Source of the DNA: Flammeovirgaceae bacterium UBA5008
GTDB taxonomy: Bacteria > Bacteroidota > Bacteroidia > Cytophagales > Cyclobacteriaceae
Length of the DNA: 22,853 nucleotides
Direction: 5' to 3'
NCBI GenBank assembly: GCA_002398365.1
Contig: DGYK01000011.1
Span: 227,689 to 250,541, forward strand
Shown: positions 1 to 7,822 of the stretch, piece after piece
How the letters are laid out: each line of letters begins with the position of its first letter
How positions within the stretch are numbered: position 1 is the stretch's first letter
Notes under the pieces: generated by a model
What the model was told of the DNA's origin: nothing
The model's input: the letters and a program-made list of their open reading frames with translations, nothing else
Database searches by the model: none
Made by a program: the position numbers and the translations under genes

Positions 1-238
1 CCCAGTCAATACGTGAAAAGCCACCGGCTGAGGTTTCGCCACTCAAACCGCCATTGATAACACGAACTCTTTTTTTAGAACTATTCAAATCTTTTTCAAT
101 CAATGCCGGAAATGCACTTTCAGGAGATAATCCGTATCCTGCTGTGAGGCTATCGCCAAAGAAGAGAATGGTTTTTGGCGCGGGTGCGCTTTGAAAAAAT
201 AGAAAGGCTACAATAAGAACAATACTTTTACCGACCAT
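1..238 (-). CDS. tesA: SGNH/GDSL-type esterase or lysophospholipase (TesA-like), 3' part missing
   Basis: This is the N-terminal 79 codons of a minus-strand gene whose 3' end lies beyond base 1. A hydrophobic export signal occupies about residues 4-20. It is followed by the block I motif FFGDSLTAGYG (residues 27-36), whose serine (S30) is the family nucleophile, and by GGLSGETSAGG (63-73), which matches the second conserved block of E. coli TesA. Family members hydrolyse acyl esters or thioesters in the periplasm. The ATG at 238 is the only sensible start because the signal peptide begins there. The gene is divergent from ybbA-ybbP with a 94-base gap, the same layout as tesA/ybbAP in Proteobacteria, which strengthens the call. 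Substrate is unknown; it could equally be annotated as an arylesterase. Confidence 0.85.
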   Translation of the reverse strand, partial: MVGKSIVLIVAFLFFQSAPAPKTILFFGDSLTAGYGLSPESAFPALIEKDLNSSKKRVRVINGGLSGETSAGGFSRIDW

Positions 239-332
239 ACCTCTAAATTGTTTTTCTTTTGTTAAATAACGGAACAAATTAGGTACAATTAACGATTATT
301 AGGAATCTTTGGTTAATCTATTCTTATAACAT

Positions 333-1034
333 ATGAGTGAATTGGTTCTTCAATGCGCACAACTTTCGAAAGTTTATAAATCCGGAGAACGATCACTGAC
401 CGTTCTGAATGACGTATCGTTTGAGGTGGCAACCGGCACCAGCGTGGCCATTATTGGTCCCTCCGGAAGTGGTAAAACAACATTGTTAGGTTTGTGTGCC
501 GGATTGGATGTTCCCTCTTCCGGTACCATTTCATTGATGGGATTCAAACTGAACTCCATGAGTGAAGATGATCGTGCCTACGTGCGTAATCAATTTGTGG
601 GCTTCGTATTTCAAAATTTTCAATTACTACCCACACTCACTGCTTTAGAAAATGTGATGATACCGCTGGAGTTGCGCGGTGAAAAAAATATTTTATCGAA
701 AGCCAAAGACTTACTCGGTCGGGTAGGTTTGGGCGATCGCTTACATCATTATCCTACGCAACTGTCGGGTGGAGAGCAGCAACGAGTGGCGATGGCACGA
801 GCGTTTATGACATCGCCTCGCATCTTGTTTGCCGATGAGCCCACTGGTAATCTCGATGAAGAAAATGCAGAGCAGATTACCCGTTTGTTGTTCGAAATTA
901 ACCGCGAAGCAAAAACTACGCTGGTATTGGTAACGCACAATCTGGAACTTGCAGAGAAAACCGAACGCGTACTGCAAATGAAAGGCGGACATTTGGTGAA
1001 TGAGCGTCTCACCGGTGTTGCCACCCACGCCTGA
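333..1034 (+). CDS. ybbA: ABC transporter ATP-binding protein, LolD/MacB/YbbA type
   Basis: This 233-residue protein is a single ATP-binding cassette. Visible motifs are Walker A GPSGSGKT (42-49), the Q-loop glutamine (Q94), the signature LSGGEQQ (144-150), Walker B ILFADEP (164-170) and the switch histidine (H202). The sequence after Walker B, TGNLDEENAE, is typical of the LolD/MacB/YbbA (MacB superfamily) ATPases, which power mechanotransmission rather than classical import. The gene lies 29 bases upstream of the FtsX-type permease, so the two surely form one transporter and are cotranscribed. Divergence from a tesA-like esterase supports YbbA over LolD or MacB. The ATG at 333 gives the usual N terminus. 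Cargo is unknown; in E. coli the system has been linked to lipid or hydrophobic molecule handling only loosely. Confidence 0.93.
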   Translation: MSELVLQCAQLSKVYKSGERSLTVLNDVSFEVATGTSVAIIGPSGSGKTTLLGLCAGLDVPSSGTISLMGFKLNSMSEDDRAYVRNQFVGFVFQNFQLLPTLTALENVMIPLELRGEKNILSKAKDLLGRVGLGDRLHHYPTQLSGGEQQRVAMARAFMTSPRILFADEPTGNLDEENAEQITRLLFEINREAKTTLVLVTHNLELAEKTERVLQMKGGHLVNERLTGVATHA

Positions 1035-1063
1035 TTTATTTCTGAACTTTTACAACAATCGCT

Positions 1064-3631
1064 GTGATCGAGTACATCATTAAAATAAAAAAAGTAACGA
1101 AGAATATCTTTCAGGACCCGTGGGTGTGGAAGATGGCTTGGCGCGATGGGCGCCACAATCTGTCGCGGTTGTTTTTGTTTTCCGCTTCGCTAATTACCGG
1201 CATTGCGGCTGTGGTGGCCATCAGTTCACTCAATTACTCATTACAAGACGAACTCAATCGCAATGCGAAAGAATTGCTGGGCGCGGATTTGGTGCTGAAC
1301 GGAACAAAGAAATTCGATCCTGAAATCATTCAAACCATTGAGCCCACTTCGGTGAAAATGGCAGGTGATGCTGACATGGCTTCGATGGTGATGTTCATGA
1401 ACACGCAGCAATCGCGGCTTGTAAAATTAACGGCACTGCAAGGCGATTTTCCTTTTTATGGCGAGCTCGTAACACAACCTACCAACGCCTATGAATTGGT
1501 AAAGACGGGGCGCTTCGCCATGTTGGATGAATCGCTGGCGTCTCAATACCAAGTGAGTTCAGAAGATTCCATCAAGATTGGCAACAAAATGTTTAAGGTG
1601 GCTGGGGTGGTACAAAAAATTCCCGGTGGCGGTGGGCTCACTGCTACATTGGCACCGGCCGTTTATATTTCACTCTCCGCCCTCGACTCTACGGGACTGG
1701 TGCAATATGGAAGCCGCGTAGGGTATAGCATTTATGTGAAGACAAATTCGGAATCGCAAACAAAAGCGCTGATTGAAAAAGTAAAACCGCTCTCAAAGAA
1801 ATGGGGTTTCGGTTATGAAACGGTGGAAGCGCGAAGAGAAGGCTTGGGTCAGGGTTTTAAATCCGTCTATCAGTTTTTCTCGATGCTCGCATTTGTTGCA
1901 CTCATTCTCGGTTGTATCGGTGTAGCGAGTTCTGTACATATTTATGCGCGTGAAAAGCGCGATGACGTAGCGATCCTAAGATGTATTGGTTCATCGGGCT
2001 GGCAGGCATTCAACATTTATTTCATTCAGATTTTTGTACTGGGCGTTGCGGGCAGTTTGATCGGTGCAGCAGTAGGCGTGGGCATTCATCAGATTATTCC
2101 TTACGCATTTAAAGAATACATTCCGCTGGAATTAAACTTTGCGATCTCGTATCGCGCTATTGTCGAGGGAATACTTCTCGGAGCACTTGTCTCCGTTTTA
2201 TTTACATTGTTGCCGTTGCTCGCGGTGCGTTTCGTTCCGCCTCTCACTGTATTGCGTGCAGATTTTGATCAGGTGAAAGTAAAATCAAAAGCCAGGTGGT
2301 TGGCGTTGGCACTCATCATTCTCTTTCCGATTCTGGCTGCTTCGTATCAGACTGCAAGTTTCATTTCCGGAAGTCTTTTCACCGTAGGATTGGGTGTTGC
2401 GTTAGGATGCCTGTCTTTGGTAGCCACTGCGCTGTTGTGGATTGCCCGCAAGTATTTCCCCGTAAGGGCTTCCTTTCTCTGGCGACATGCGCTATCCAAT
2501 TTATTTCGTCCCAACAATCAAACGCGTGTATTGATGGTGGCGATTGGATTAGGGGCTTTCATTATTTCTACGCTTAACATCATTCAAAACAGTTTGTTGA
2601 ATCAGGTAGAGTTTACCGGAAACAAAAATCAATCGAACACGATTTTGTTTGACATTCAACCGAATCAAAAAGAAGGCGTTGTTCAGTTAATTAAAGAACA
2701 TCATCTTCCGGTCAATCAGGTAGTCCCGATTATTACTTGCCGATTGAAAGAAGTGAATGGAAAATTGGTAGAAGAAATACAAAAGGACACCACCAAAATT
2801 CCGGAGTGGGCGCTTACCCGCGAATACCGCGTTACCTATCGCGATAGCCTGACCGGTTCGGAAGAGCTAGTCGAAGGAAAACTTCAGGCATTTGAAAAAG
2901 GAAAAAAGGATTCGGTTTACGTTACGATTTCCAAAGGCATGCACGAAACGCTTCGCGTGAAATTAGGCGATAGTCTGGTGTTTGATGTGCAAGGTGTATT
3001 CGTAAAAGTAAAAGTAGCCGGCATCCGCGAGATCAATTGGCCGAAAGATCCACCTAACTTTTTGTTTGTGTTCCCTACCGGAGTGTTGGAAAACGCCCCA
3101 CAGATATATGTTGCCGCTACCCGTGTAAATGACCCGCAGGTGGCATCAAGATTTCAACAGGCGCTCGTAAGAGATTTTTCAAACGTGTCCTTAATTGATT
3201 TGCGTTTGATTTTAAGTACCGTTTCAGAACTTTTTGGAAAGATTGGTTTAGTGGTTCGCTTCCTTGCCTTATTCAGCATTATAACCGGACTGGTTGTGCT
3301 TGCAGGAGCAGTTGTCAATTCGAAGTTTGTGCGCATGAAGGAAAATGTATTGCTACGCACCATTGGCGCACGCACCACGCAAATCATGCGCATTACATTA
3401 ATCGAATATGGCTACCTCGGCATCTTTTCTGCCCTTACGGGAATGATTCTGTCGCTGGGAGGCGGCTGGGTACTGACCCGATTCTTTTTTGAAGTAGAGT
3501 TTGCTGTGAACTATCTGGAGTTAGCGATCATTACCTCATCGGTGGTGTTGCTGACGGTCTTTATCGGTTGGTTTAATTCGCGCGAGGTGATTTCCACACC
3601 CCCTTTACAAGTGCTGCGCAAAGAGAGCTGA
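1064..3631 (+). CDS. ybbP: FtsX-like ABC permease, YbbP type
   Basis: This 855-residue inner-membrane protein has the two-FtsX-domain layout of YbbP (about 800 residues in E. coli). TM1 lies at about residues 36-55, followed by a large MacB-like periplasmic region (about 60-265). The first FtsX core (about 268-395) contains REKRDDVAILRCIGSS. Central TMs span about 411-512, a second periplasmic region about 515-720, and a second FtsX core (about 728-815) contains RMKENVLLRTIGA. The final TM is at about 820-845. The cytoplasmic loops before the IG motif are those that contact the ATPase in this family. The start as given is GTG; ATG at 1133 (before AWRDGRHN, where many homologues begin) is possible. 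It forms an operon with ybbA. No terminator is evident downstream. Confidence 0.92.
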   Translation: MIEYIIKIKKVTKNIFQDPWVWKMAWRDGRHNLSRLFLFSASLITGIAAVVAISSLNYSLQDELNRNAKELLGADLVLNGTKKFDPEIIQTIEPTSVKMAGDADMASMVMFMNTQQSRLVKLTALQGDFPFYGELVTQPTNAYELVKTGRFAMLDESLASQYQVSSEDSIKIGNKMFKVAGVVQKIPGGGGLTATLAPAVYISLSALDSTGLVQYGSRVGYSIYVKTNSESQTKALIEKVKPLSKKWGFGYETVEARREGLGQGFKSVYQFFSMLAFVALILGCIGVASSVHIYAREKRDDVAILRCIGSSGWQAFNIYFIQIFVLGVAGSLIGAAVGVGIHQIIPYAFKEYIPLELNFAISYRAIVEGILLGALVSVLFTLLPLLAVRFVPPLTVLRADFDQVKVKSKARWLALALIILFPILAASYQTASFISGSLFTVGLGVALGCLSLVATALLWIARKYFPVRASFLWRHALSNLFRPNNQTRVLMVAIGLGAFIISTLNIIQNSLLNQVEFTGNKNQSNTILFDIQPNQKEGVVQLIKEHHLPVNQVVPIITCRLKEVNGKLVEEIQKDTTKIPEWALTREYRVTYRDSLTGSEELVEGKLQAFEKGKKDSVYVTISKGMHETLRVKLGDSLVFDVQGVFVKVKVAGIREINWPKDPPNFLFVFPTGVLENAPQIYVAATRVNDPQVASRFQQALVRDFSNVSLIDLRLILSTVSELFGKIGLVVRFLALFSIITGLVVLAGAVVNSKFVRMKENVLLRTIGARTTQIMRITLIEYGYLGIFSALTGMILSLGGGWVLTRFFFEVEFAVNYLELAIITSSVVLLTVFIGWFNSREVISTPPLQVLRKES

Positions 3632-3634
3632 TTT

Positions 3635-3673
3635 GTTTCATGTAACCAAGTTTCATAAGTTTCGTATGGTTAC
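3635..3673. repeat. Short inverted repeat plus three GTTTCrTr copies between ybbP and the next gene
   Basis: The 58-base gap after ybbP contains GTAACCA (3642-3648) and its exact reverse complement TGGTTAC (3667-3673). Between and around them, the octamers GTTTCATG (3635), GTTTCATA (3650) and GTTTCGTA (3659) form an imperfect direct repeat. There is no T-run, so it is not a typical terminator. It could be a weak hairpin in the transcript or a protein-binding site for the following gene. Confidence 0.35.
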
Positions 3674-3689
3674 GAGTTAAGATTGAGCT

Positions 3690-4457
3690 ATGCGATGCCT
3701 GATTCCCCTTTTCTGCCTTTTTATCGCCACCACATCGCTGGCACAAGTGGGCGATATTAAAAATGCATCCTCCTCCAATTCTAAGTCCGGAGGAGGGGGA
3801 GGAGAAAGAAGAAGCGGAGGCTCCGGAGGAGATGGTTTTTTTGTTGATATTTTTATTAACAGCCTTAGTCAAATTGGAGTGTGGCAGCAATACAAATTAG
3901 ATAAGCGTTCACAAAATGAATACATCGTTTCACTGGATGTAATCGCGCAAGCAGCTATACAACCTTCGCGGTATTACCTCATGAACCCGCGCATTCGTGG
4001 AAACTGGGGATTATTCTCAACCGACTTTCGAATTAACTATTTGTTGGAAGAAAAAATCACCGGCAACGAAGATCTTACATCGATTGATTGGCAGATTCTT
4101 CAATTGAATTTGGTCACTACACGCCACGTCATCGGGCGTATCGGGGGTGGATTCATGAAAGAAAACTTTGGTGGCCGCGAATCTTTTTTTGAATCAACCT
4201 ATGGTGTGTTTTTTCAAAGTGGACAAAAGCATTTAGGTGCTAATCTGGAATACAGACTTGCGCAGGATTTTACCACGGGTATCATTCCGCGCAGAGAATT
4301 AGGCGCTCATTTTGAGTATCGGCTTACTTCGAGAGGTTATTGGAATACGTATCTTACCATTGGCGGAGTTTATCAGCAATACTATGAGTCGGTATCCGTG
4401 TGGGGGATACAGGCCGGTTTAGCACTGCGCGTTTTCTCACCACCGATTGAGCGCTAG
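3690..4457 (+). CDS. Exported glycine-rich protein, probable outer-membrane beta-barrel, function unknown
   Basis: I do not recognise this 255-residue protein. A signal peptide is clear (residues 1-19, ending SLAQ), so it is exported. Residues about 28-49 are a low-complexity stretch rich in Gly, Ser and Arg, including a run of five glycines. From residue 50 onward, alternating polar and aromatic residues suggest antiparallel beta strands, for example FGANLEYRL-like patterns and NTYLTIGGVYQQYY. The sequence ends near ALRVF plus a short tail, as outer-membrane barrels often do. Eight to ten strands would fit the length, but this is inference. The 3' end overlaps lhgO on the other strand by 21 bases with no terminator between. 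It follows ybbP in the same direction after 58 bases and may be cotranscribed. Confidence 0.75.
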   Translation: MRCLIPLFCLFIATTSLAQVGDIKNASSSNSKSGGGGGERRSGGSGGDGFFVDIFINSLSQIGVWQQYKLDKRSQNEYIVSLDVIAQAAIQPSRYYLMNPRIRGNWGLFSTDFRINYLLEEKITGNEDLTSIDWQILQLNLVTTRHVIGRIGGGFMKENFGGRESFFESTYGVFFQSGQKHLGANLEYRLAQDFTTGIIPRRELGAHFEYRLTSRGYWNTYLTIGGVYQQYYESVSVWGIQAGLALRVFSPPIER

Positions 4458-5633
4458 CTTACTCACCGTTTCGCCAATCGCCAGTGAGGACGTAGCCGCA
4501 GGCGATGGTGCGTTACAAACATTAATCACTTGTTTGTCTTCCAAAATCAGAAAATCGTCTACCAATCCACCGGTGCGATCGCAAGCCTGAGCGCGCACAC
4601 CTGCACCACCTTCTACTAAGTCGCTCTCCTGAATTTCAGGGATTAATTTTTGAAGTGCTTTCGTAAAAGCAGCCTTTGAAAAAGAACGATACATTTCACC
4701 CATGCCGGTGCGCCAGTATTTAGCCGCTACTTTTTGAAAGCCCGGCCATGCCAATGTTTCGGCCAGTTCGCCCAAATTGATTTGTGATTTCTTGTATCCT
4801 TCGCGTTGAAAGGCGAGCACTGCATTAGGTCCTGCCTCTACGCCACCTTTCGCCATTCGGGTAAAGTGTACACCTAAGAATGGAAAGTTCGGATCTGGAA
4901 CAGGATAGATCAGATTCTTGACTAGGTATTCTTTTTCTTTTCGCAACTTAAAATACTCGCCACGGAACGGAATGATTTTCACATTCAAATCTTCTACCGT
5001 CATCCTTGCCACTTTATCGGAATACAGACCAGCACAGTTAATAACCAACTGAGCCGTGTAGGTTGTTTGCGAAGTTTCAACCGTTACCTGCTTCGCTTCT
5101 TTGTGAATGTTGATCACCTTTTCACCTAAGTGAATGGCAGCTCCTTGTTGACGGAGTAAGTCACCATACTTCTCGGCTACTTTTTTGTAATCGACAATGC
5201 CGGTTTGGGGCACAAAGATTCCTTCCAGCCCTGTTACATGTGGTTCGTGTTCTTTGAGTTGCTCTTTAGTTAATCGTTTGAGGTATTGCAATCCGTTTTG
5301 CTGACCTCGCTCAAACAGGTTGTTTAATAATTTGATCTCCGGCTCATCGGTTGCTACAATGATCTTACCGCATAGTTCAAACGGCACATCGTTTTCCTTG
5401 CAGAATTGCAGCAGCAAATCGTATCCGCGTAAGCAGTTGGTGGCCTTTAAACTTCCAGGCTTGTAATAAATACCCGAATGGATTACACCACTGTTGTTGC
5501 CCGTTTGGTGTTTGGCTAATTCATTCTCTTTCTCCAGTAGAAGAATAGAAAAATTCGGTTTTTCTTTTTTGAGTTGCAGAGCGGTTGCTAATCCAACAAT
5601 ACCTCCGCCCACTACAATAATGTCGTAAGTCAC
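4437..5633 (-). CDS. lhgO: L-2-hydroxyglutarate oxidase (FAD-dependent)
   Basis: The enzyme oxidises L-2-hydroxyglutarate to 2-oxoglutarate at the inner face of the membrane, passing electrons toward the quinone pool in E. coli. The N terminus carries the FAD dinucleotide motif GGGIVG. Further LhgO hallmarks visible are HQTGNNSGVIHSGIYY, KPGSLKA, PFRGEYF, PFLGVHFTRM, GPNAVLAFQREGY and, near the C terminus, NVCNAPSPAATSS. These follow E. coli LhgO closely along the full length. I place the start at GTG 5633 (MTYDIIVVGGG), giving 398 residues. The frame stays open to a TTG at 5651, but that codon lies inside a -7 promoter element. Its 3' end overlaps the convergent gene by 21 bases. Confidence 0.93.
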   Translation of the reverse strand: MTYDIIVVGGGIVGLATALQLKKEKPNFSILLLEKENELAKHQTGNNSGVIHSGIYYKPGSLKATNCLRGYDLLLQFCKENDVPFELCGKIIVATDEPEIKLLNNLFERGQQNGLQYLKRLTKEQLKEHEPHVTGLEGIFVPQTGIVDYKKVAEKYGDLLRQQGAAIHLGEKVINIHKEAKQVTVETSQTTYTAQLVINCAGLYSDKVARMTVEDLNVKIIPFRGEYFKLRKEKEYLVKNLIYPVPDPNFPFLGVHFTRMAKGGVEAGPNAVLAFQREGYKKSQINLGELAETLAWPGFQKVAAKYWRTGMGEMYRSFSKAAFTKALQKLIPEIQESDLVEGGAGVRAQACDRTGGLVDDFLILEDKQVINVCNAPSPAATSSLAIGETVSKLALNRW

Positions 5634-5648
5634 TTGATCAAATTTTGG

Positions 5649-5679
5649 CAAAAGTAAGAAGGAAATACCAGCCGCTCAA
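5649..5679 (-). promoter_or_regulatory. Bacteroidota-type promoter for lhgO
   Basis: Read on the minus strand, TTG (5679-5677) is followed after 20 bases by TACTTTTG (5656-5649), an exact match to the Bacteroidota -7 consensus TAnnTTTG with near-standard spacing. It starts just after the stop codon of the upstream amidotransferase gene and ends 15 bases before the GTG at 5633. It therefore both gives lhgO its own promoter and argues against the TTG start at 5651. Confidence 0.6.
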
Positions 5680-5680
5680 C

Positions 5681-6535
5681 TTAATCGGCAATGGGTCGAA
5701 TGCGCACGTTGAGGGAAGATTCCACAATCACCAAATGATTGGGAGGAATCATCGTCCAGTCTTTGTCATCCGTCAGTTTTTCAGAAACCACCAACACTGC
5801 ATTGTCATTATCCTGTGGGGCTTCCAGGCGCGTGGTGCCATTTTCTACCACATAGCGGCTGCCTTCGGAATGGTACATCGTGAGCGGTTCTTCTTTCGGG
5901 TCGCTGACGTAGCGTGTGGCCACGATGAACAAGCCATTGGTAAACGCCATGTTGAGATAGGCAGGCTCGGTAATTCCGTTTTCAGCCATCAGCACTTTCA
6001 GCGTGCGGAAGGTTCGCTCAAAGGCATCCACTACCGCTTCCGGATTGACCGTTTTATGATATTGAAATAAGTTGTTGAGCAACAACGCAAAGATATGTTC
6101 AGAGTCCGTTTGACCTTTGATCCAGTTGTAAAGTTCATCGGTTAACATTTCGCGCAGTTTTCGTTTGATCTTCCCAAACTCTTCCACACCTCCGTTATGG
6201 GCCATTAAAATGTTTTTGTATTGAAACGGGTGGCAATTCGATTCCGACACATCGCCTACGCTGGCCGCGCGCACGTGCGCGATCATACAATCGGTCTTAA
6301 TCTTAGGTGCCAGATTCCGCAGATTGCGATTGCTCCATGCCGGGTTCACCGATACATACGTGATGGGTTCTTGATTAATTTCGGGTGCATACCAACCTAC
6401 GCCAAAGCCATCGCCATTCAGGGGCTCTTCAATTTCGCGCGCGTTGATGCTTTGGTTGACCAGTGAGTTTTTAGGTTGATAAAGCAACTCATCCATAATG
6501 ATGGGTGTGCCTTTGTATGCGAGGAGTCTGCACAT
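5681..6535 (-). CDS. Class II glutamine amidotransferase-like protein (YafJ/EgtC type)
   Basis: This 284-residue protein starts MCRLLAYKG; after removal of Met1, Cys2 would be the N-terminal nucleophile of the Ntn-type glutaminase fold. Other conserved elements are GDGFGVGWY (41-49), HVRAAS (about 86-91), NCHPF (about 100-104), HNGGVEEF and GQTDSEHIF. These match stand-alone class II amidotransferases such as YafJ, and the related EgtC of ergothioneine synthesis. The reaction would be hydrolysis of glutamine or a gamma-glutamyl amide. No partner synthetase or ergothioneine gene is nearby, so the physiological substrate cannot be stated. No signal peptide is seen, so it is cytoplasmic. It lies downstream of the msrB terminator and upstream of the lhgO promoter, so it is probably its own transcription unit. 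Confidence 0.87.
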   Translation of the reverse strand: MCRLLAYKGTPIIMDELLYQPKNSLVNQSINAREIEEPLNGDGFGVGWYAPEINQEPITYVSVNPAWSNRNLRNLAPKIKTDCMIAHVRAASVGDVSESNCHPFQYKNILMAHNGGVEEFGKIKRKLREMLTDELYNWIKGQTDSEHIFALLLNNLFQYHKTVNPEAVVDAFERTFRTLKVLMAENGITEPAYLNMAFTNGLFIVATRYVSDPKEEPLTMYHSEGSRYVVENGTTRLEAPQDNDNAVLVVSEKLTDDKDWTMIPPNHLVIVESSLNVRIRPIAD

Positions 6536-6561
6536 AAAGAGTTGGGTTTACGAAAAGATAC

Positions 6562-6595
6562 AAAAAAAGCCAATGGGTTTCCACTGGCTTTTTTT
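6562..6595 (-). terminator. Rho-independent terminator of msrB
   Basis: A 15-bp stem (6562-6576 with 6581-6595) closes a 4-base loop, with seven A on one side and seven T on the other. The single non-Watson-Crick position is a G-U pair if read on the minus strand but an A-C mismatch on the plus strand. This indicates it acts on minus-strand transcripts, that is, after msrB (ends 6611). Confidence 0.85.
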
Positions 6596-6610
6596 ACGGA
6601 TGAGTAAGTA

Positions 6611-7111
6611 CTATTTCTTGTTGGTTTTCTCGAAGGTGAGAGAGGCCGAATTCATGCAATAGCGCAAGCCAGTAGGCTTGGGGCCATCCGGGAAAACGTG
6701 CCCTAAATGTCCGCCACAGCGGCTGCATTCTACCTCATCTCGCACCATGCCATAGCTGGTGTCGGTACCTACGTGAACCACGCCTTCTTTAATGGGCTCG
6801 TAAAAGCTAGGCCATCCGGTTCCTGATTCGAATTTGGTATCGGAATGGAATAGTTCTAGATGACAACCAGCGCAGTAGTAAATGCCGGTTTCATGGTTAT
6901 CCCAATACTTGCCGGTAAATGCGCGCTCGGTTCCTTTTTCACGCAATACTTCGTACTGAATGGGGGTCAGTTGTGCCTTCCATTCGGCCGATGTCTTTTT
7001 TACGGTGCCAAAGGGACTTTTGGCAGTTTCTTTCTTTTCAGTCTTCTGGGCGCAAGCCGTCAGGAAAATAAACTGTACGGCAATCAGAAAGACGGTGAAT
7101 AGCTGTTTCAT
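6611..7111 (-). CDS. msrB: Peptide methionine-(R)-S-oxide reductase, exported lipoprotein form
   Basis: MsrB reduces the R epimer of methionine sulfoxide in damaged proteins. The 166-residue protein has a lipoprotein signal with lipobox LTAC (Cys20), so it is exported and lipid-anchored. The reductase domain (about 38-165) shows the two zinc CxxC pairs, YYCAGC (C80, C83) and CSRC (C129, C132). It also has the signature GTGWPSFYEPI, the GHLGHVFPDGP segment and the catalytic cysteine in RYCMNSASL (C152). An N-terminal catalytic resolving cysteine is not evident. It is transcribed alone, divergent from the yfiR-like gene, with a strong terminator after it. Its S-epimer counterpart MsrA lies 2.7 kb away and has no export signal. 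Confidence 0.95.
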   Translation of the reverse strand: MKQLFTVFLIAVQFIFLTACAQKTEKKETAKSPFGTVKKTSAEWKAQLTPIQYEVLREKGTERAFTGKYWDNHETGIYYCAGCHLELFHSDTKFESGTGWPSFYEPIKEGVVHVGTDTSYGMVRDEVECSRCGGHLGHVFPDGPKPTGLRYCMNSASLTFEKTNKK

Positions 7112-7276
7112 TTATGTCAATTTTAGGTTCAATTTACCTTTAATACCCAAAATTGGACAAAAGGTTTTAAGATTTGCATGCTCCTGTCCGTTAACAGACA
7201 TTCTACCAATTCGATGGAAAACTCTTAGATGTGGGAAAATGTCATTATTTTACTATTTTTTAGGAGTTCACTCTGT

Positions 7277-7284
7277 TACTTTTG
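7277..7284 (+). promoter_or_regulatory. -7 promoter element for the yfiR-like gene
   Basis: TACTTTTG at 7277-7284 matches the Bacteroidota -7 consensus TAnnTTTG exactly and lies 29 bases before the ATG at 7314. No TTG is present at the expected -33 position (the sequence there is T-rich), so the promoter is only half supported. The rest of the 202-base gap from 7112 must also hold the msrB promoter on the minus strand, but I see no consensus match for that. Confidence 0.45.
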
Positions 7285-7313
7285 AGACCTAAACCTTTAT
7301 TCTCCCCGGATTT

Positions 7314-7817
7314 ATGAGAAAGGCCCTTTATTTAGGTTTGTGCCTCTTGGTGTTTTCAACCGCCATCGGGCAAACATCCTACCAAACTCATACGCTGTAT
7401 ATCTACAGCTTTGCCAAGTTTGTTCAATGGCCCGAAGAGAGTAGGGTAGGCGACTTTGAAATTGCCGTGCTGGGGGATTCTCCCATTTTACCTGAATTAG
7501 ATAAGTTGGCACAAAAGAAAAAAATAGGTGATCGTAACATTCGTATTGTTCGGTTAACTTCCATTAAGGAATTGAAGAAAAGCCATATTCTCTTTTTGCC
7601 CGCAGCACAGTCTAGCATGCTGGCCGAGACTATCCAGAAAATTGGCGACCAATCTACGCTCATTGTAACTGAGCAGGCAGGCCTTGCGGCCAAGGGTAGC
7701 GACTTCAACTTCTTGGTGAAAGAAGGGAAACTAGTATTCGAGATCAATCAAAATTCACTTTCAAAACATAAACTAAAAGCTGCCAACGAATTGACTCGCT
7801 TGGCGATAATCATCTGA
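7314..7817 (+). CDS. YfiR-family periplasmic protein (DUF4154)
   Basis: This 167-residue protein has a signal peptide (about 1-20, ending AIGQ). Its mature start, with YIYSFAKFVQWPEE, is the hallmark of the YfiR/DUF4154 family. So are the later elements ILFLPAAQS, GSDFNFLVKEGKLVFEIN and the C-terminal KLKAANELTRLA. In Pseudomonas, YfiR is a periplasmic repressor that binds and holds down the membrane diguanylate cyclase YfiN. Here the gene is 5 bases upstream of a HAMP-GAF membrane sensor, so by analogy it may bind that sensor's extracytoplasmic loop. That partnership is inference. The mature part lacks the cysteines used for disulfides in Pseudomonas YfiR. An exact -7 element precedes it. 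Confidence 0.85.
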   Translation: MRKALYLGLCLLVFSTAIGQTSYQTHTLYIYSFAKFVQWPEESRVGDFEIAVLGDSPILPELDKLAQKKKIGDRNIRIVRLTSIKELKKSHILFLPAAQSSMLAETIQKIGDQSTLIVTEQAGLAAKGSDFNFLVKEGKLVFEINQNSLSKHKLKAANELTRLAIII

Positions 7818-7822
7818 AACGT

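Noticed and set aside
600..608. Q-loop change that might inactivate the ATPase
   Set aside because: The Q-loop glutamine (Q94) and all other ATPase motifs are intact.
5645..6070. Plus-strand 141-codon frame
   Set aside because: It is antisense to the amidotransferase gene, starts in the lhgO promoter region and shows no recognisable domain.
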